Of a stretch of DNA of 64,000 nucleotides, positions 44,486 to 53,692 are shown in pieces. Both the position numbers and the translations under genes were made by a program. The stretch is from positions 4,955,501 to 5,019,500 of the forward strand of contig NZ_CP098774.1 of the NCBI RefSeq assembly GCF_028473665.1, read 5' to 3'. The first letter of the stretch is position 1, and every line of letters begins with the position of its first letter. Source of the DNA: Sphingomonas sp. QA11. GTDB taxonomy: Bacteria > Pseudomonadota > Alphaproteobacteria > Sphingomonadales > Sphingomonadaceae. The notes beneath the pieces were generated by a model, which saw only the letters and a list, made by a program, of their open reading frames with translations, ran no database searches and had not been told where the DNA came from.

Positions 44486-45124
44486 CTAGTCCTTCGGCTT
44501 CGCTTTCAGCCCACGTACCCGGTGCCAGATATAGAAGCCGGCCAGCCCGACCAGCACCACGCCGATCAGCGCGTCGGCGCTGTGGAACGCCGCCTTCATG
44601 CGCGGGTCGCTGTTCCATTTGTCGCCCAGCACCATGCCGACCCAGGCAAGGCCGAAGCACCAGGGCCAGGAGCCGATGAAGGTGTAGATGTGGAACGGCA
44701 CCAGCTTCATCCGCGCGACGCCGGCGGGAAAGGCGATGAAGGAACGGATGACGGGCAGCAGGCGGCCGATCAGTACCGCCTGGTTACCCCAGCGATCGAA
44801 GAAGCGGTCGGCCATGTCGAGTTCGCCCGGGCCGATCAGCACATATTTGCCCCAGCGCTCGGCCAGCGGGCGTCCGCCGCGCTTGCCGACCTCATAGGCG
44901 AAGATCGATCCGATATTGCAGCCGATCGCCCCGGCGGTCGCCGCCAGATACAGGTCGAACCGTCCGACCGAGACGAGATAGCCGGCGAACGGCATGATGA
45001 TCTCGGACGGCAGCGGGATGCAGGCCGATTCGATCGCCATCAGCAGGACGATGCCGAGATATCCCCCCTTGGAGATGACGGCGATGGTGAAGGTCGCGAG
45101 TATCGCGATGATTTTCTCGATCAT
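44486..45124 (-). CDS. DedA family membrane protein
   Basis: A 212-residue protein: YLGIVLLMAIESACIPLPSEIIMPFAGYLV with the E...PxPsE motif, GAIGCNIGSIFAYEVGKRGG, and GRLLPVIRSFIAFPAGVARM with the conserved Arg pair. DedA/VTT proteins are thought to be lipid scramblases or flippases, including for undecaprenyl phosphate. AAGGGA lies five bases before the start. It diverges from rpiA. Confidence 0.93.
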   Translation of the reverse strand: MIEKIIAILATFTIAVISKGGYLGIVLLMAIESACIPLPSEIIMPFAGYLVSVGRFDLYLAATAGAIGCNIGSIFAYEVGKRGGRPLAERWGKYVLIGPGELDMADRFFDRWGNQAVLIGRLLPVIRSFIAFPAGVARMKLVPFHIYTFIGSWPWCFGLAWVGMVLGDKWNSDPRMKAAFHSADALIGVVLVGLAGFYIWHRVRGLKAKPKD

Positions 45125-45226
45125 CGCCGTCCCTTGCCGCGAACCGGGTGTCCGCCGCCAGTGGAAAATCTGTCGGGGCGCGTTGGAGGATGCTAGGATG
45201 CCCGCTCATCCCGACAGGGGCCGCCG

Positions 45227-45883
45227 ATGACCGATGACGACAAGCGTGCCGCCGCCCTCGCCGCGGTGGAGGAAGTCCGGCCGGGCATGCTGGTCGGGCT
45301 CGGCACTGGCTCCACCGCTGCATTCGCGATCGGGCGGCTGGGGGAGCTGGTACGCGGCGGGCTCGATATCCGCGCGGTCGCCACGTCTCTGCGCAGTGAA
45401 TCGATGGCGCGGATGGCGGGCATCACGCTGCTTGATTTCGCCGGTGTCGAGTCGGTCGATCTGACCATCGACGGTGCCGACGAGATCGACGGCCGGCTGT
45501 TCGCGATCAAGGGCGCGGGCGGCGCGATGCTCCGCGAGAAGATCGTTGCCGCCGCCTCGCGCCGGATGATCGTGATCGCCGATGCGTCGAAGCGGGTGGA
45601 GCGGATCGGTCGGGCAAAGCTGCCGGTCGAGGTGCTGCCCTTCGCGCGTGCGTTCGTCGCGACTCGGCTGGCGGGACTCGGCGCGAAGACGGCGGTGCGG
45701 GCCGAGCGGTCCGATCAGGGCAATATCATCATCGACTGTCTTTTCCCTGAAATACCCGATCCTTCCGCGCTGGCCGCCGCACTTTCGGGGCTTCCCGGCG
45801 TGCTTGGACACGGCCTTTTCCTTGACGAGGTGGATTGCGCCTATATCGGCGGGGGCGGCCGCGTGATCCGGCTCGAAAAATAA
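45227..45883 (+). CDS. rpiA: Ribose-5-phosphate isomerase A
   Basis: A 218-residue RpiA interconverting ribose-5-P and ribulose-5-P. MLVGLGTGSTAAFAIGRL, VDLTIDGADEIDGRLFAIKGAGGAMLREKIVA and the catalytic Glu/Lys in these segments are present; VLGHGLFLDEVDCAYIG is near the end. First gene of the rpiA-tkt-tal-gnd run; AGGGG precedes the ATG. Confidence 0.96.
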   Translation: MTDDDKRAAALAAVEEVRPGMLVGLGTGSTAAFAIGRLGELVRGGLDIRAVATSLRSESMARMAGITLLDFAGVESVDLTIDGADEIDGRLFAIKGAGGAMLREKIVAAASRRMIVIADASKRVERIGRAKLPVEVLPFARAFVATRLAGLGAKTAVRAERSDQGNIIIDCLFPEIPDPSALAAALSGLPGVLGHGLFLDEVDCAYIGGGGRVIRLEK

Positions 45884-45939
45884 GGCAACCACCAGCGACG
45901 GCCAGCGTTCGACTGTCCGATAGAAAGCGAGTTTTTCCC

Positions 45940-48024
45940 ATGTCCGATGCCGCCACGGCCAGCGTACCCGTCAAGGGCCTTCACGAGGACGGCTCGCCCG
46001 AGCGCCTGGCGATCGACACGATCCGCACGCTCTCCATGGATGCGGTGCAGAAGGCGAATTCGGGCCATCCCGGCACGCCGATGGCGCTCGCACCGGTCGG
46101 CCACACGCTCTGGTCGCAATTCCTGCGTACCGATCCGGACAAGCCCGACTGGCCCAATCGCGACCGTTTCGTGCTGTCCGTCGGCCACGCCTCGATGCTG
46201 CTCTATTCGCTGCTGCACCTGGCCGGCGTGAAGGAGATCGACCGCGACGGAAAGCCGACCGGCAATCTCGCGGTCAGCCTGAACGACATCGAGAATTTCC
46301 GCCAGCTCGGCTCCAAGACGCCGGGCCATCCCGAATATCGCCACACGACGGGCGTCGAGACGACGACCGGCCCGCTCGGTGCCGGCTGCGGCAATTCGGT
46401 CGGCATGGCGATCGCCGAGCGCTGGCTCGCCGCGCGCTACAACAAACCCGGCTTCGACCTGTTCGACCATGACGTCTATACGCTGTGCGGCGATGGCGAC
46501 ATGATGGAGGGCGTCTCGGCCGAGGCAGCCTCGCTTGCCGGCCACCTCAAGCTCTCCAACCTCTGCTGGATCTACGACAGCAACCATATCAGCATCGAGG
46601 GCGACACGAATCTCGCGTTCGACGAGGATGTCGGCATGCGCTTCCAGGCCTATGGCTGGAACGTCATCCATGTCGACGACGCCAATGATTGCGGCGCGCT
46701 GGCCGATGCCTTCGCCGCGTTCAAGGCGACGACCGATCGCCCCACCTTCATCGTCGTCCATTCGATCATCGGCTGGGGCAGCCCCCGCGCCGGCAGCGAG
46801 AAGGCGCATGGCGAGCCGCTCGGCGCGGAGAATATCAAGGCGACCAAGCTTGCCTATGGCTGGCCCGAGGACGCCCAGTTCCTGGTGCCGGACGGCGTGG
46901 CCGAAACGTTCGAAAAGTCGATCGCCGATCGCGGCCGGCCGCTGCGCGAGGCATGGGAGGCGATGTTCGCCGAGTATCGCAAGGACAATGGCGACCTCGC
47001 GGCTGAACTCGACCTGCTGCTCAAGGGCGACCTGCCCGAGGGCTGGGACGCCGATGTTCCCGTCTTCGAGGCGGACGAGAAGGGCATCGCCTCGCGCGAT
47101 GCGGGCGGGAAGGTGCTCAACGCCATCGCCAACCGCGTGCCGTTCCTGATCGGCGGGTCGGCCGATCTCGCGCCCTCGACCAAGACCGACGTGAAGGGCA
47201 AGGCATCGTTCGAGGCCGACAATTATGGCGGCTCCAACTTCCATTTCGGCGTGCGCGAGCACGGTATGGGCGCGGTGGTCAACGGCATGGCGCTGTCGCA
47301 CCTGCGGTCCTACGGCTCGACCTTCATGGTCTTCGCCGACTATATGCGCCCGCCGATCCGTCTCGCCGCGATCATGGAACTGCCGGCGATCTTCGTCTTC
47401 ACGCATGATTCGATCGGCGTGGGCGAGGACGGCCCGACCCACCAGCCGATCGAGCATCTGGCGACCTTGCGGGCGATCCCCGGGCTCGACACGATCCGTC
47501 CCGGCGATGCGAACGAGACCGCCTGGGCCTGGCGCGCCGCGCTTGAGGACAAGAATCGTCCCACGAGCCTTGTCCTGTCGCGCCAGGCACTTCCGACACT
47601 CGACCGTAGCAAATATGCACCGGCCGAAGGGCTGATGAAGGGCGCCTATGTCCTGGCGGGCGACGAGAATCCGGAGCTGATCCTGATCGCCACCGGCAGC
47701 GAGGTCTCGCTCGCGGTCAAGGCGCATGAGGCACTGACGGCGCAGGGCGTGCGCTCGCGCGTGGTCTCGATGCCGAGCTGGTATCGCTACGAGCTGCAGG
47801 ACGCCGCGTACAAGGAAAGCGTGCTGCCCAGGGGCGTCACGGCGCGCGTCGCGATCGAGATGGGCGGCGAGATCGGCTGGGATCGTTATGTCGGGCTTGA
47901 GGGCCGGACGGTGACCATGTCGACCTTCGGTGCCTCGGCCCCGATCGCGAAGCTGCAGGATAAATTCGGGTTCACCGTCGACAATGTCGTCAAGGTCGCC
48001 CGCGAAGTGCTCGGAAAGGATTGA
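45940..48024 (+). CDS. tkt: Transketolase
   Basis: A 694-residue thiamine-diphosphate enzyme moving C2 units between sugar phosphates. Motifs are QKANSGHPGTPMALAPVG, the TPP/Mg motif CGDGDMMEGVSAEAASLAGH...YDSNHISIEG, and the catalytic Glu region EHGMGAVVNGMALSH. The start at 45940 is chosen because the family begins near RLAIDTIRTLSMDAVQ; codons upstream overlap the rpiA end region. tal starts two bases after its stop. Confidence 0.97.
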   Translation: MSDAATASVPVKGLHEDGSPERLAIDTIRTLSMDAVQKANSGHPGTPMALAPVGHTLWSQFLRTDPDKPDWPNRDRFVLSVGHASMLLYSLLHLAGVKEIDRDGKPTGNLAVSLNDIENFRQLGSKTPGHPEYRHTTGVETTTGPLGAGCGNSVGMAIAERWLAARYNKPGFDLFDHDVYTLCGDGDMMEGVSAEAASLAGHLKLSNLCWIYDSNHISIEGDTNLAFDEDVGMRFQAYGWNVIHVDDANDCGALADAFAAFKATTDRPTFIVVHSIIGWGSPRAGSEKAHGEPLGAENIKATKLAYGWPEDAQFLVPDGVAETFEKSIADRGRPLREAWEAMFAEYRKDNGDLAAELDLLLKGDLPEGWDADVPVFEADEKGIASRDAGGKVLNAIANRVPFLIGGSADLAPSTKTDVKGKASFEADNYGGSNFHFGVREHGMGAVVNGMALSHLRSYGSTFMVFADYMRPPIRLAAIMELPAIFVFTHDSIGVGEDGPTHQPIEHLATLRAIPGLDTIRPGDANETAWAWRAALEDKNRPTSLVLSRQALPTLDRSKYAPAEGLMKGAYVLAGDENPELILIATGSEVSLAVKAHEALTAQGVRSRVVSMPSWYRYELQDAAYKESVLPRGVTARVAIEMGGEIGWDRYVGLEGRTVTMSTFGASAPIAKLQDKFGFTVDNVVKVAREVLGKD

Positions 48025-48026
48025 TC

Positions 48027-49154
48027 ATGGGTCGTCTCAACGATCTCGCCGCTTTGGGCCAGGCTGTCTGGCTCGATTTCGTCGACCGCAAGTTCCTCGC
48101 CGAAGGGGGCCTTCAGAAGCTGGTCGACGAGGACGGGCTGACCGGCGTCACCTCCAACCCGTCGATCTTCGAAAAGGCGATGGGTCATGGCACCGCCTAT
48201 GATTCGGCGCTGGCCGAGTTCGACCGCGCGCACCCCGGCGCGCCGGCGATGGAGCGTTACGAGCATCTCGCCATCCAGGACATCCAGGCCGCCGCCGATA
48301 CGCTGCGCCCGGTCTATGACCGGCTCGGCGGCAAGGACGGCTATGTCAGCCTCGAGGTCTCGCCCTATCTCGCCAACGACACCGACGGCACCATCGCCGA
48401 GGCGAAGAAGCTGTGGGCGGCGGTCGACCGGCCCGACCTGATGATCAAGATCCCCGGCACGCCAGCCGGCGTTCCCGCCATCGCCGCGACCATCGCGGCC
48501 GGGATCAACGTCAACGTCACGCTGCTCTTCTCGATCGAGGCCTATAAGGCAGTCGCCCTGGCCTATGTCGAGGGGCTCGAGCAGCGCGCCGCGAAGGGCG
48601 AGGCGGTCGACAGGATCGCCAGCGTCGCCAGCTTCTTCGTCAGCCGGATAGATACGAAGATCGACGACGCGATCGACGCGCGGGTCAAGGACGGCGACGC
48701 AGAAGCCGACGCGCTCAAGGCAGTGCGCGGCAAGGTCGCCATCGCCAACGCGAAACTGGCCTATGCCTGGTATGAGGAATTCATCGCCTCGGATCGCTGG
48801 CAGGCGCTCGCCGCGAAGGGCGCGATGCCGCAGCGGCTGCTCTGGGCATCGACCGGCACCAAGAACCCCGACTATCCCGACACGCTCTATCTCGACACGC
48901 TGATCGGGCCCGACACGGTGAACACCGTGCCGCCCAAGACGCTCGATGCGTTCCGCGACCATGGCACCGCCGCTGAGACGCTGACCCGCGATGTCGACGG
49001 CGCGCGCCATACGCTCGCCGAGGCGGAACGGCTTGGCCTCGACCTGACCGGCGTGACGGATATTCTTGTCGAGGAAGGGGTCCATAGCTTCGCTCAGGCG
49101 TTCGATACCCTGCTGGGCGCGATCGCCGCGAAGCACCCCGAAACGGCGAACTGA
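48027..49154 (+). CDS. tal: Transaldolase
   Basis: A 375-residue long-form transaldolase. GVTSNPSIFEKAMGHGTAYD near residue 45, the Schiff-base Lys in DLMIKIPGTPAGVPAI and NVNVTLLFSIEAYKAVALAYVEG are diagnostic, with the C-terminal WASTGTKNPDYPDTLYLDTLIG. The ATG at 48027 is two bases after the tkt stop, with AAAGGA upstream. Together with Tkt it completes the non-oxidative pentose-phosphate branch. Confidence 0.96.
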   Translation: MGRLNDLAALGQAVWLDFVDRKFLAEGGLQKLVDEDGLTGVTSNPSIFEKAMGHGTAYDSALAEFDRAHPGAPAMERYEHLAIQDIQAAADTLRPVYDRLGGKDGYVSLEVSPYLANDTDGTIAEAKKLWAAVDRPDLMIKIPGTPAGVPAIAATIAAGINVNVTLLFSIEAYKAVALAYVEGLEQRAAKGEAVDRIASVASFFVSRIDTKIDDAIDARVKDGDAEADALKAVRGKVAIANAKLAYAWYEEFIASDRWQALAAKGAMPQRLLWASTGTKNPDYPDTLYLDTLIGPDTVNTVPPKTLDAFRDHGTAAETLTRDVDGARHTLAEAERLGLDLTGVTDILVEEGVHSFAQAFDTLLGAIAAKHPETAN

Positions 49155-49189
49155 ACGACGACGACTCTCACCCCCATCCGGAGACTGCC

Positions 49190-50173
49190 ATGCGTATCGG
49201 ACTGATTGGCCTTGGCCGGATGGGCGGCAATATCGCCCGGCGCCTGATGCGCGCCGGGCATGAAACGGTCGCCTATGACCGCGATCCCAAGGCAATCGCG
49301 GAACTGGTCGCTGACGGCGCGGTCGGGGCTGACTCGCTTGAGGATATGCACGCCAGGCTCGCCAGCCCGGCGATCTTCTGGGTGATGCTCCCCGCCGGCG
49401 CGCCGACCGAAGATACCATCTCGACGATCGCCGGCTTCGCGAAGCCGGGCGACATCGTCATCGATGGCGGCAACAGTTTCTACAAGGACGACATTCGCCG
49501 GGCGAAGGCACTGGCCGAAAAGCAGATCCGCTATGTCGATGTCGGCACCTCGGGCGGCGTCTGGGGGCTTGAGCGGGGCTATTGCATGATGGTCGGCGGG
49601 GAGAAGGAAGCAGTCGACCTGCTCGACCCGATTCTCGCCGCGCTTGCGCCGGGCCTCGGCACCATCCCGCGCACGCCCAATCGCGGCGACAAGAGCGAGG
49701 ACCCGCGCGCGGAGCAGGGCTATATCCATGCAGGCCCTCCCGGCTCGGGCCATTTCGTGAAGATGGTGCACAACGGCATCGAGTATGGCCTGATGCAGGC
49801 CTATGCCGAGGGCTTCGATATCCTCGCCGGCAAGTCGTCGGACAAGCTGCCCGAGGACGAGCGTTTCGACCTGAACCTGACTGACATCGCCGAGGTATGG
49901 CGGCGCGGCAGCGTGATCTCGTCCTGGCTGCTCGACCTGTCGGCGTCGGCCCTGGCGGATGACCAGCAGCTCGCCAAATATTCGGGCAAGGTCGCCGATT
50001 CGGGCGAGGGCCATTGGACGATCGAGGCGGCGATGGAGGAGGCGGTGCCGGTCAACGTGCTCTCCGCCGCCCTGTTCGCGCGCTATCGCAGCCGGGTCGA
50101 CCATACGTTCGGGGACAAGCTGCTGTCGGCGATGCGCTTCGGTTTTGGCGGCCATGTCGAGATGCCTCAGTAA
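49190..50173 (+). CDS. gnd: 6-phosphogluconate dehydrogenase, decarboxylating (short form)
   Basis: A 327-residue enzyme of the short (GntZ/YqeC-like) class. Rossmann MRIGLIGLGRMGGNIARRLMRAGHE, IVIDGGNSFYKDD, VGTSGGVWGLERGYCMMVGG and the catalytic Lys in SGHFVKMVHNGIEYGLMQAYAEG are present. It makes ribulose-5-P, CO2 and NAD(P)H; short forms often prefer NAD. It feeds the same pool as rpiA, tkt and tal upstream. GGAG before the start. Confidence 0.95.
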   Translation: MRIGLIGLGRMGGNIARRLMRAGHETVAYDRDPKAIAELVADGAVGADSLEDMHARLASPAIFWVMLPAGAPTEDTISTIAGFAKPGDIVIDGGNSFYKDDIRRAKALAEKQIRYVDVGTSGGVWGLERGYCMMVGGEKEAVDLLDPILAALAPGLGTIPRTPNRGDKSEDPRAEQGYIHAGPPGSGHFVKMVHNGIEYGLMQAYAEGFDILAGKSSDKLPEDERFDLNLTDIAEVWRRGSVISSWLLDLSASALADDQQLAKYSGKVADSGEGHWTIEAAMEEAVPVNVLSAALFARYRSRVDHTFGDKLLSAMRFGFGGHVEMPQ

Positions 50174-50995
50174 ATGGGCAATGGCACGAAGGAGGCGATC
50201 GGGCTCGTCGTCTCCGATCTCGACGGCACGCTGGTCGACAAGAAGAAGCAGCTTACGCCGGGTACCATCGCGGCAGTGGGCCGGCTGCGCGAGGCCGGGA
50301 TCGGCTTCACCATCATCAGCGCCCGGCCGCGATCGGGCATGATGCCGATCGCCGATGCGCTGGCGATCGACGATGTCATGGGCGCGTTCAACGGCGGGAC
50401 GATCTTCCGCCGCGACGGGACAGTGGTCGAGCAGCACCGGATCGATCCGGCGGTGGTGCGCGGCGTGTTCGAGCTGGTCGGCGATGCCGCGGTCGACACC
50501 TGGGTGTTCGCCGACGACCTCTGGTACGCCAGCACCGACCAGGGGCATCATGTCGATTCCGAACGCGTCTCCTCCAACCAGGCGCCGGTGATCGTGTCCG
50601 ACTTCACGGCGCTCTACGACCGTGCCGACAAGCTTACCTTCGTCAGCGACGATCCGGCGTTGCTCGGTGCGCTGACCGGGCGCGCTGCCGCCGCGTTCGG
50701 GGCACGGGCGACGGTGGTGCAGTCGCAGACCTATTATCTCGACGTGACCGCGCTTGCCGCCAACAAGGGCGACGGCGTCGCGTTGCTGGCGGAGGCGATG
50801 GGCACGCCGCTGGCACGGACCGCCGTGATCGGCGATCAGGGAAACGACGTGGCGATGTTCGTGCGGGCAGGCCTGTCGATCGCGATGGGGCAGGGGCCGG
50901 CCGAGGTGCGGGCAAAGGCCGATTTCACCACCGGCGCGAACGACGCTGATGGTGTCGCGCAGGCAATCGACGGGATCATCCTGCCCCGCGTCTGA
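50174..50995 (+). CDS. Cof-type HAD-IIB family phosphatase
   Basis: A 273-residue protein: motif I VVSDLDGTLVDKKKQLTPGT (Asp15, Asp17), motif II FTIISARPRSGM, the Lys in ALAANKGDGVALLAEAMG, and motif IV VIGDQGNDVAMF, with the IIB cap between. Such enzymes dephosphorylate sugar phosphates or nucleotides. The ATG is the base directly after the gnd TAA, so it is the last gene of the pentose-phosphate operon and may act on one of its intermediates (inference). Confidence 0.93.
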   Translation: MGNGTKEAIGLVVSDLDGTLVDKKKQLTPGTIAAVGRLREAGIGFTIISARPRSGMMPIADALAIDDVMGAFNGGTIFRRDGTVVEQHRIDPAVVRGVFELVGDAAVDTWVFADDLWYASTDQGHHVDSERVSSNQAPVIVSDFTALYDRADKLTFVSDDPALLGALTGRAAAAFGARATVVQSQTYYLDVTALAANKGDGVALLAEAMGTPLARTAVIGDQGNDVAMFVRAGLSIAMGQGPAEVRAKADFTTGANDADGVAQAIDGIILPRV

Positions 50996-50996
50996 T

Positions 50997-51962
50997 TCAA
51001 TCGACCGGGTCGTCCGCGTAATGGCGAGCGATGATGGCACAGGCGAAGAGCTGGAGCTGATGGAACAGCATCAGCGGCAGGATGACCAGGCCGACCTGCG
51101 CCGGCGGGAACAGCACGCCCGCCATCGGCACGCCGGAGACGAGGCTTTTCTTCGATCCGCAGAACAGCAGCACGATCGCGTCCTCGCGGCTGAGGCCCAT
51201 CAGCCTGCCCAGGCCCCAGGTCGCGAGCAGCACCAGCGCCAGCAGCACCGTGCAGGCAGCGAGGATCAGCGCCAGTTCTTCCGCCGACAGCCGGTGCCAG
51301 ATGCCGTCGACCACCGCCGCGCCGAACGCGGTATAGACGACCAGCAGGATCGATCCGCGATCGACCAGCGTCAGCAGCTTCTTCTGGCGCGCGACGAAGC
51401 CGCCGATCCATGGCCGCAGCAGATGGCCGGCGACGAACGGCAGCAGGAGCTGGACGACGATCGATTCGACCGAGGCGAGCGATACGCCCGCGCTGCCGCC
51501 CGATCTGATCAGGATCGCGGCCAGCGCCGGGGTCAGTACGATGCCGATCAGGTTGGAGAAGGATGCGCTGCATACCGCCGCCGCGACATTGCCCCGCGCG
51601 ATCGCGGTGAAGGCGATCGAGGACTGGACGGTCGACGGCAACAGGGTCAGGAACAGCATGCCCATCGCGACGGGCGGCGCGAGGAAGGGCAGCGCCGCGA
51701 CGCCGAGCCCAAGCACCGGGAACAGGATATAGGTGACGGCGAACACGGCGAGATGGAGGCGCCAGTTGTTCATGCCGGCGACGATCGCCTCGCGCGACAG
51801 CTTTGCCCCGTGGAGGAAAAACAGCAGGACGATCGCGATGTCGGCCGCGATGTCGAACAACGGCACCGCCGGTCCACGGGGCGGCAGCAGCGAGGCAAGC
51901 ACCACCGTGCCGATCAGGGTCAGGATGAACGGCTCGAAGAGGACGAGGAAGCGCTTGAGCAT
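50997..51962 (-). CDS. Bile acid:sodium symporter family (SBF-like) transporter
   Basis: A 321-residue protein with about ten helices: FEPFILTLIGTVVLASLLPPRG, IAIVLLFFLHGAKLSREAIVAG, LLPSTVQSSIAFTAIARGNVAAAVCSASFSNLIGI and LLFCGSKKSLVSGVPMAGVLF. It matches the PF13593-type (YfeH-like) branch of the BART superfamily. Substrate unknown. ATG 51962 is preferred to the 19-codon longer frame. It is convergent with the HAD gene; their stop codons are one base apart. Confidence 0.9.
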   Translation of the reverse strand: MLKRFLVLFEPFILTLIGTVVLASLLPPRGPAVPLFDIAADIAIVLLFFLHGAKLSREAIVAGMNNWRLHLAVFAVTYILFPVLGLGVAALPFLAPPVAMGMLFLTLLPSTVQSSIAFTAIARGNVAAAVCSASFSNLIGIVLTPALAAILIRSGGSAGVSLASVESIVVQLLLPFVAGHLLRPWIGGFVARQKKLLTLVDRGSILLVVYTAFGAAVVDGIWHRLSAEELALILAACTVLLALVLLATWGLGRLMGLSREDAIVLLFCGSKKSLVSGVPMAGVLFPPAQVGLVILPLMLFHQLQLFACAIIARHYADDPVD

Positions 51963-52111
51963 GCCGCCACTTCGCGCGATCGGTTGCGCGCCGCAATGGC
52001 TTAAGCCGCCTGAAACCAATCTTGGCGCTCATTCTGCCCGGCTGGCAGTAGCGTGGCGGCGCGGAGCCGTTCATGATGCGGCGATGAAGTGCTTCAGAAT
52101 ACGGGCTTCCC

Positions 52112-53692
52112 ATGCAGCATGAAGTGAGGAGCCTGCGCGGCATGGTCACCGCGCCGCATCATCTGGCGGCGCAGGCCGGGCTTGGGGTGCTGCAGGACGG
52201 GGGCAATGCAATCGAAGCGACGGTCGCGGTCGCTGCGTGCCTCGCGGTGGTCTATCCGCACATGACCGGGATCGGCGGCGACGGCTTCTGGCTGATCGCC
52301 GAGCCTGACGGGCGGACTCATGCGATCGACGCGTGCGGCGCGGCGGCGGCGACCGCCAGCCTCGCGCTCTACCGGGGGCACAAGGTAATCCCCTGGCGCG
52401 GACCGCTCGCGGCGAACACCGTGGCGGGCACGATCTCCGGCTGGGCGGCGGCGCTTCAGTCGAGCGGCGGCACGCTGCCGCTGGGGCGGTTGCTGCGCGA
52501 CGCCATCCACCATGCCGAATCCGGCGTCGCGGTGACGCGGGGCTGGGCGGAACTCGCAACGCTGAGGCGGCGCGAGTTGCTCGACCAGCCCGGCGCCTGG
52601 GCGGAGACCTTCGAGCCCGCCGGGCGGCCGCTGGTCGAGGGCGAGGTGCTGCGCCAGCCCCGGCTGGCAGCGACGCTGGCGCTGCTCGCGCGCGATGGAT
52701 TGCAGAGCTTCTACGAAGGCGCGCTTGCCCGCTCGATCGCCGCCGATCTCGCCCGGCTCGGCAGCCCGCTCAGCACGATCGACTTCGCGGCCCACCGCGC
52801 GACCCGGCCGGTGCCGCTCAGCGTCGGCATCGAGGGCACGCGCCTGTTCAACACCGCGCCGCCGACCCAGGGCCTCGCCTCGCTGCTGATCCTCGCCCTG
52901 TTCGACCGGGTCCATGCCCCCGAGGCCGAAGGGTTCGACTATGTCCATGGCCTGGTCGAGGCGACCAAGCAGGCGTTCCTGTTCCGCGACCGGCATGTCG
53001 GCGATCCCGACGATATGACCTTCGACCCGCAAGCCCTGCTCGACGATCCGCGCGAGCTTGACGAGATGGCGATGCGGATCGACCTCGATCGGGCGCTGCC
53101 CTGGCCGCAGCCTGCCTCGGCGGGCGACACCTGCTGGTTCGGCGCGGCCGATGCCGAGGGGCGTGTGGTGAGTTCGATCCAGAGTAGCTATTTCGAATTC
53201 GGCTCGGGCCTTGTCCTGCCCCAGACCGGCATCATTTGGCAGAACCGGGGCAGCAGCTTCCGCCTCGCCGAGGATGGCTGGAACGCGCTCCGGCCGGGAC
53301 GCAAGCCTTTCCACACGCTCAACCCGGCGCTGGCCCGCTTCGATGACGGGCGCGTGATGGCCTATGGCACGATGGGCGGCGAGGGGCAGCCCCAGACCCA
53401 GGCAGCGATCTTCACCCGTTATGCCCGGTACGGCATCGGCCTGCAGGAGGCGATCAGCCGCCCGCGCTGGCTGCTCGGGCGGACCTGGGGCGAAAACAGC
53501 ACCACACTGAAGATCGAGGATCGTTTCGCGCTCGATCTCTATGAGGATCTCCGCGCGGCCGGGCATCAGGTCGAGCTGATGCCGGCCTTCACCGCGACCA
53601 TGGGCCATGCCGGTGCGATCGTTCGCCATGCCGACGGCTTGCTCGAAGGTGCTACCGATCCGCGCAGTGACGGCCAGGTGGCTGCGTGGTGA
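52112..53692 (+). CDS. Gamma-glutamyltransferase family protein
   Basis: A 526-residue Ntn-hydrolase. VTAPHHLAAQAGLGVLQDGGNAIEATVAVAACLAVVYPHMTGIGGDGFWLI is the family opening. The autoprocessing nucleophile Thr is about 340 in SAGDTCWFGAADAEGRVVS, and RNRGSSF-like IWQNRGSSFRL and NPALARFDDGRVMAYGTMGGEGQPQTQ follow. No clear signal peptide, so probably cytosolic and maybe an acylase or oxamate-type amidohydrolase rather than classical GGT. GTGA overlap with guaD suggests a joint role in nitrogen salvage. Confidence 0.92.
   Translation: MQHEVRSLRGMVTAPHHLAAQAGLGVLQDGGNAIEATVAVAACLAVVYPHMTGIGGDGFWLIAEPDGRTHAIDACGAAAATASLALYRGHKVIPWRGPLAANTVAGTISGWAAALQSSGGTLPLGRLLRDAIHHAESGVAVTRGWAELATLRRRELLDQPGAWAETFEPAGRPLVEGEVLRQPRLAATLALLARDGLQSFYEGALARSIAADLARLGSPLSTIDFAAHRATRPVPLSVGIEGTRLFNTAPPTQGLASLLILALFDRVHAPEAEGFDYVHGLVEATKQAFLFRDRHVGDPDDMTFDPQALLDDPRELDEMAMRIDLDRALPWPQPASAGDTCWFGAADAEGRVVSSIQSSYFEFGSGLVLPQTGIIWQNRGSSFRLAEDGWNALRPGRKPFHTLNPALARFDDGRVMAYGTMGGEGQPQTQAAIFTRYARYGIGLQEAISRPRWLLGRTWGENSTTLKIEDRFALDLYEDLRAAGHQVELMPAFTATMGHAGAIVRHADGLLEGATDPRSDGQVAAW

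Noticed and set aside
44277..44489. Short + strand frame before dedA
   Set aside because: No SD, no family pattern, overlaps the dedA stop; composition does not distinguish it from chance.
45841..47727. 628-codon antisense frame opposite transketolase
   Set aside because: Complement shadow with no motif; tkt on the + strand is certain.
49094..51040. 648-codon antisense frame opposite gnd and the HAD gene
   Set aside because: Shadow composition (DRHHARSRPGADD type) and full overlap with two well-supported genes.
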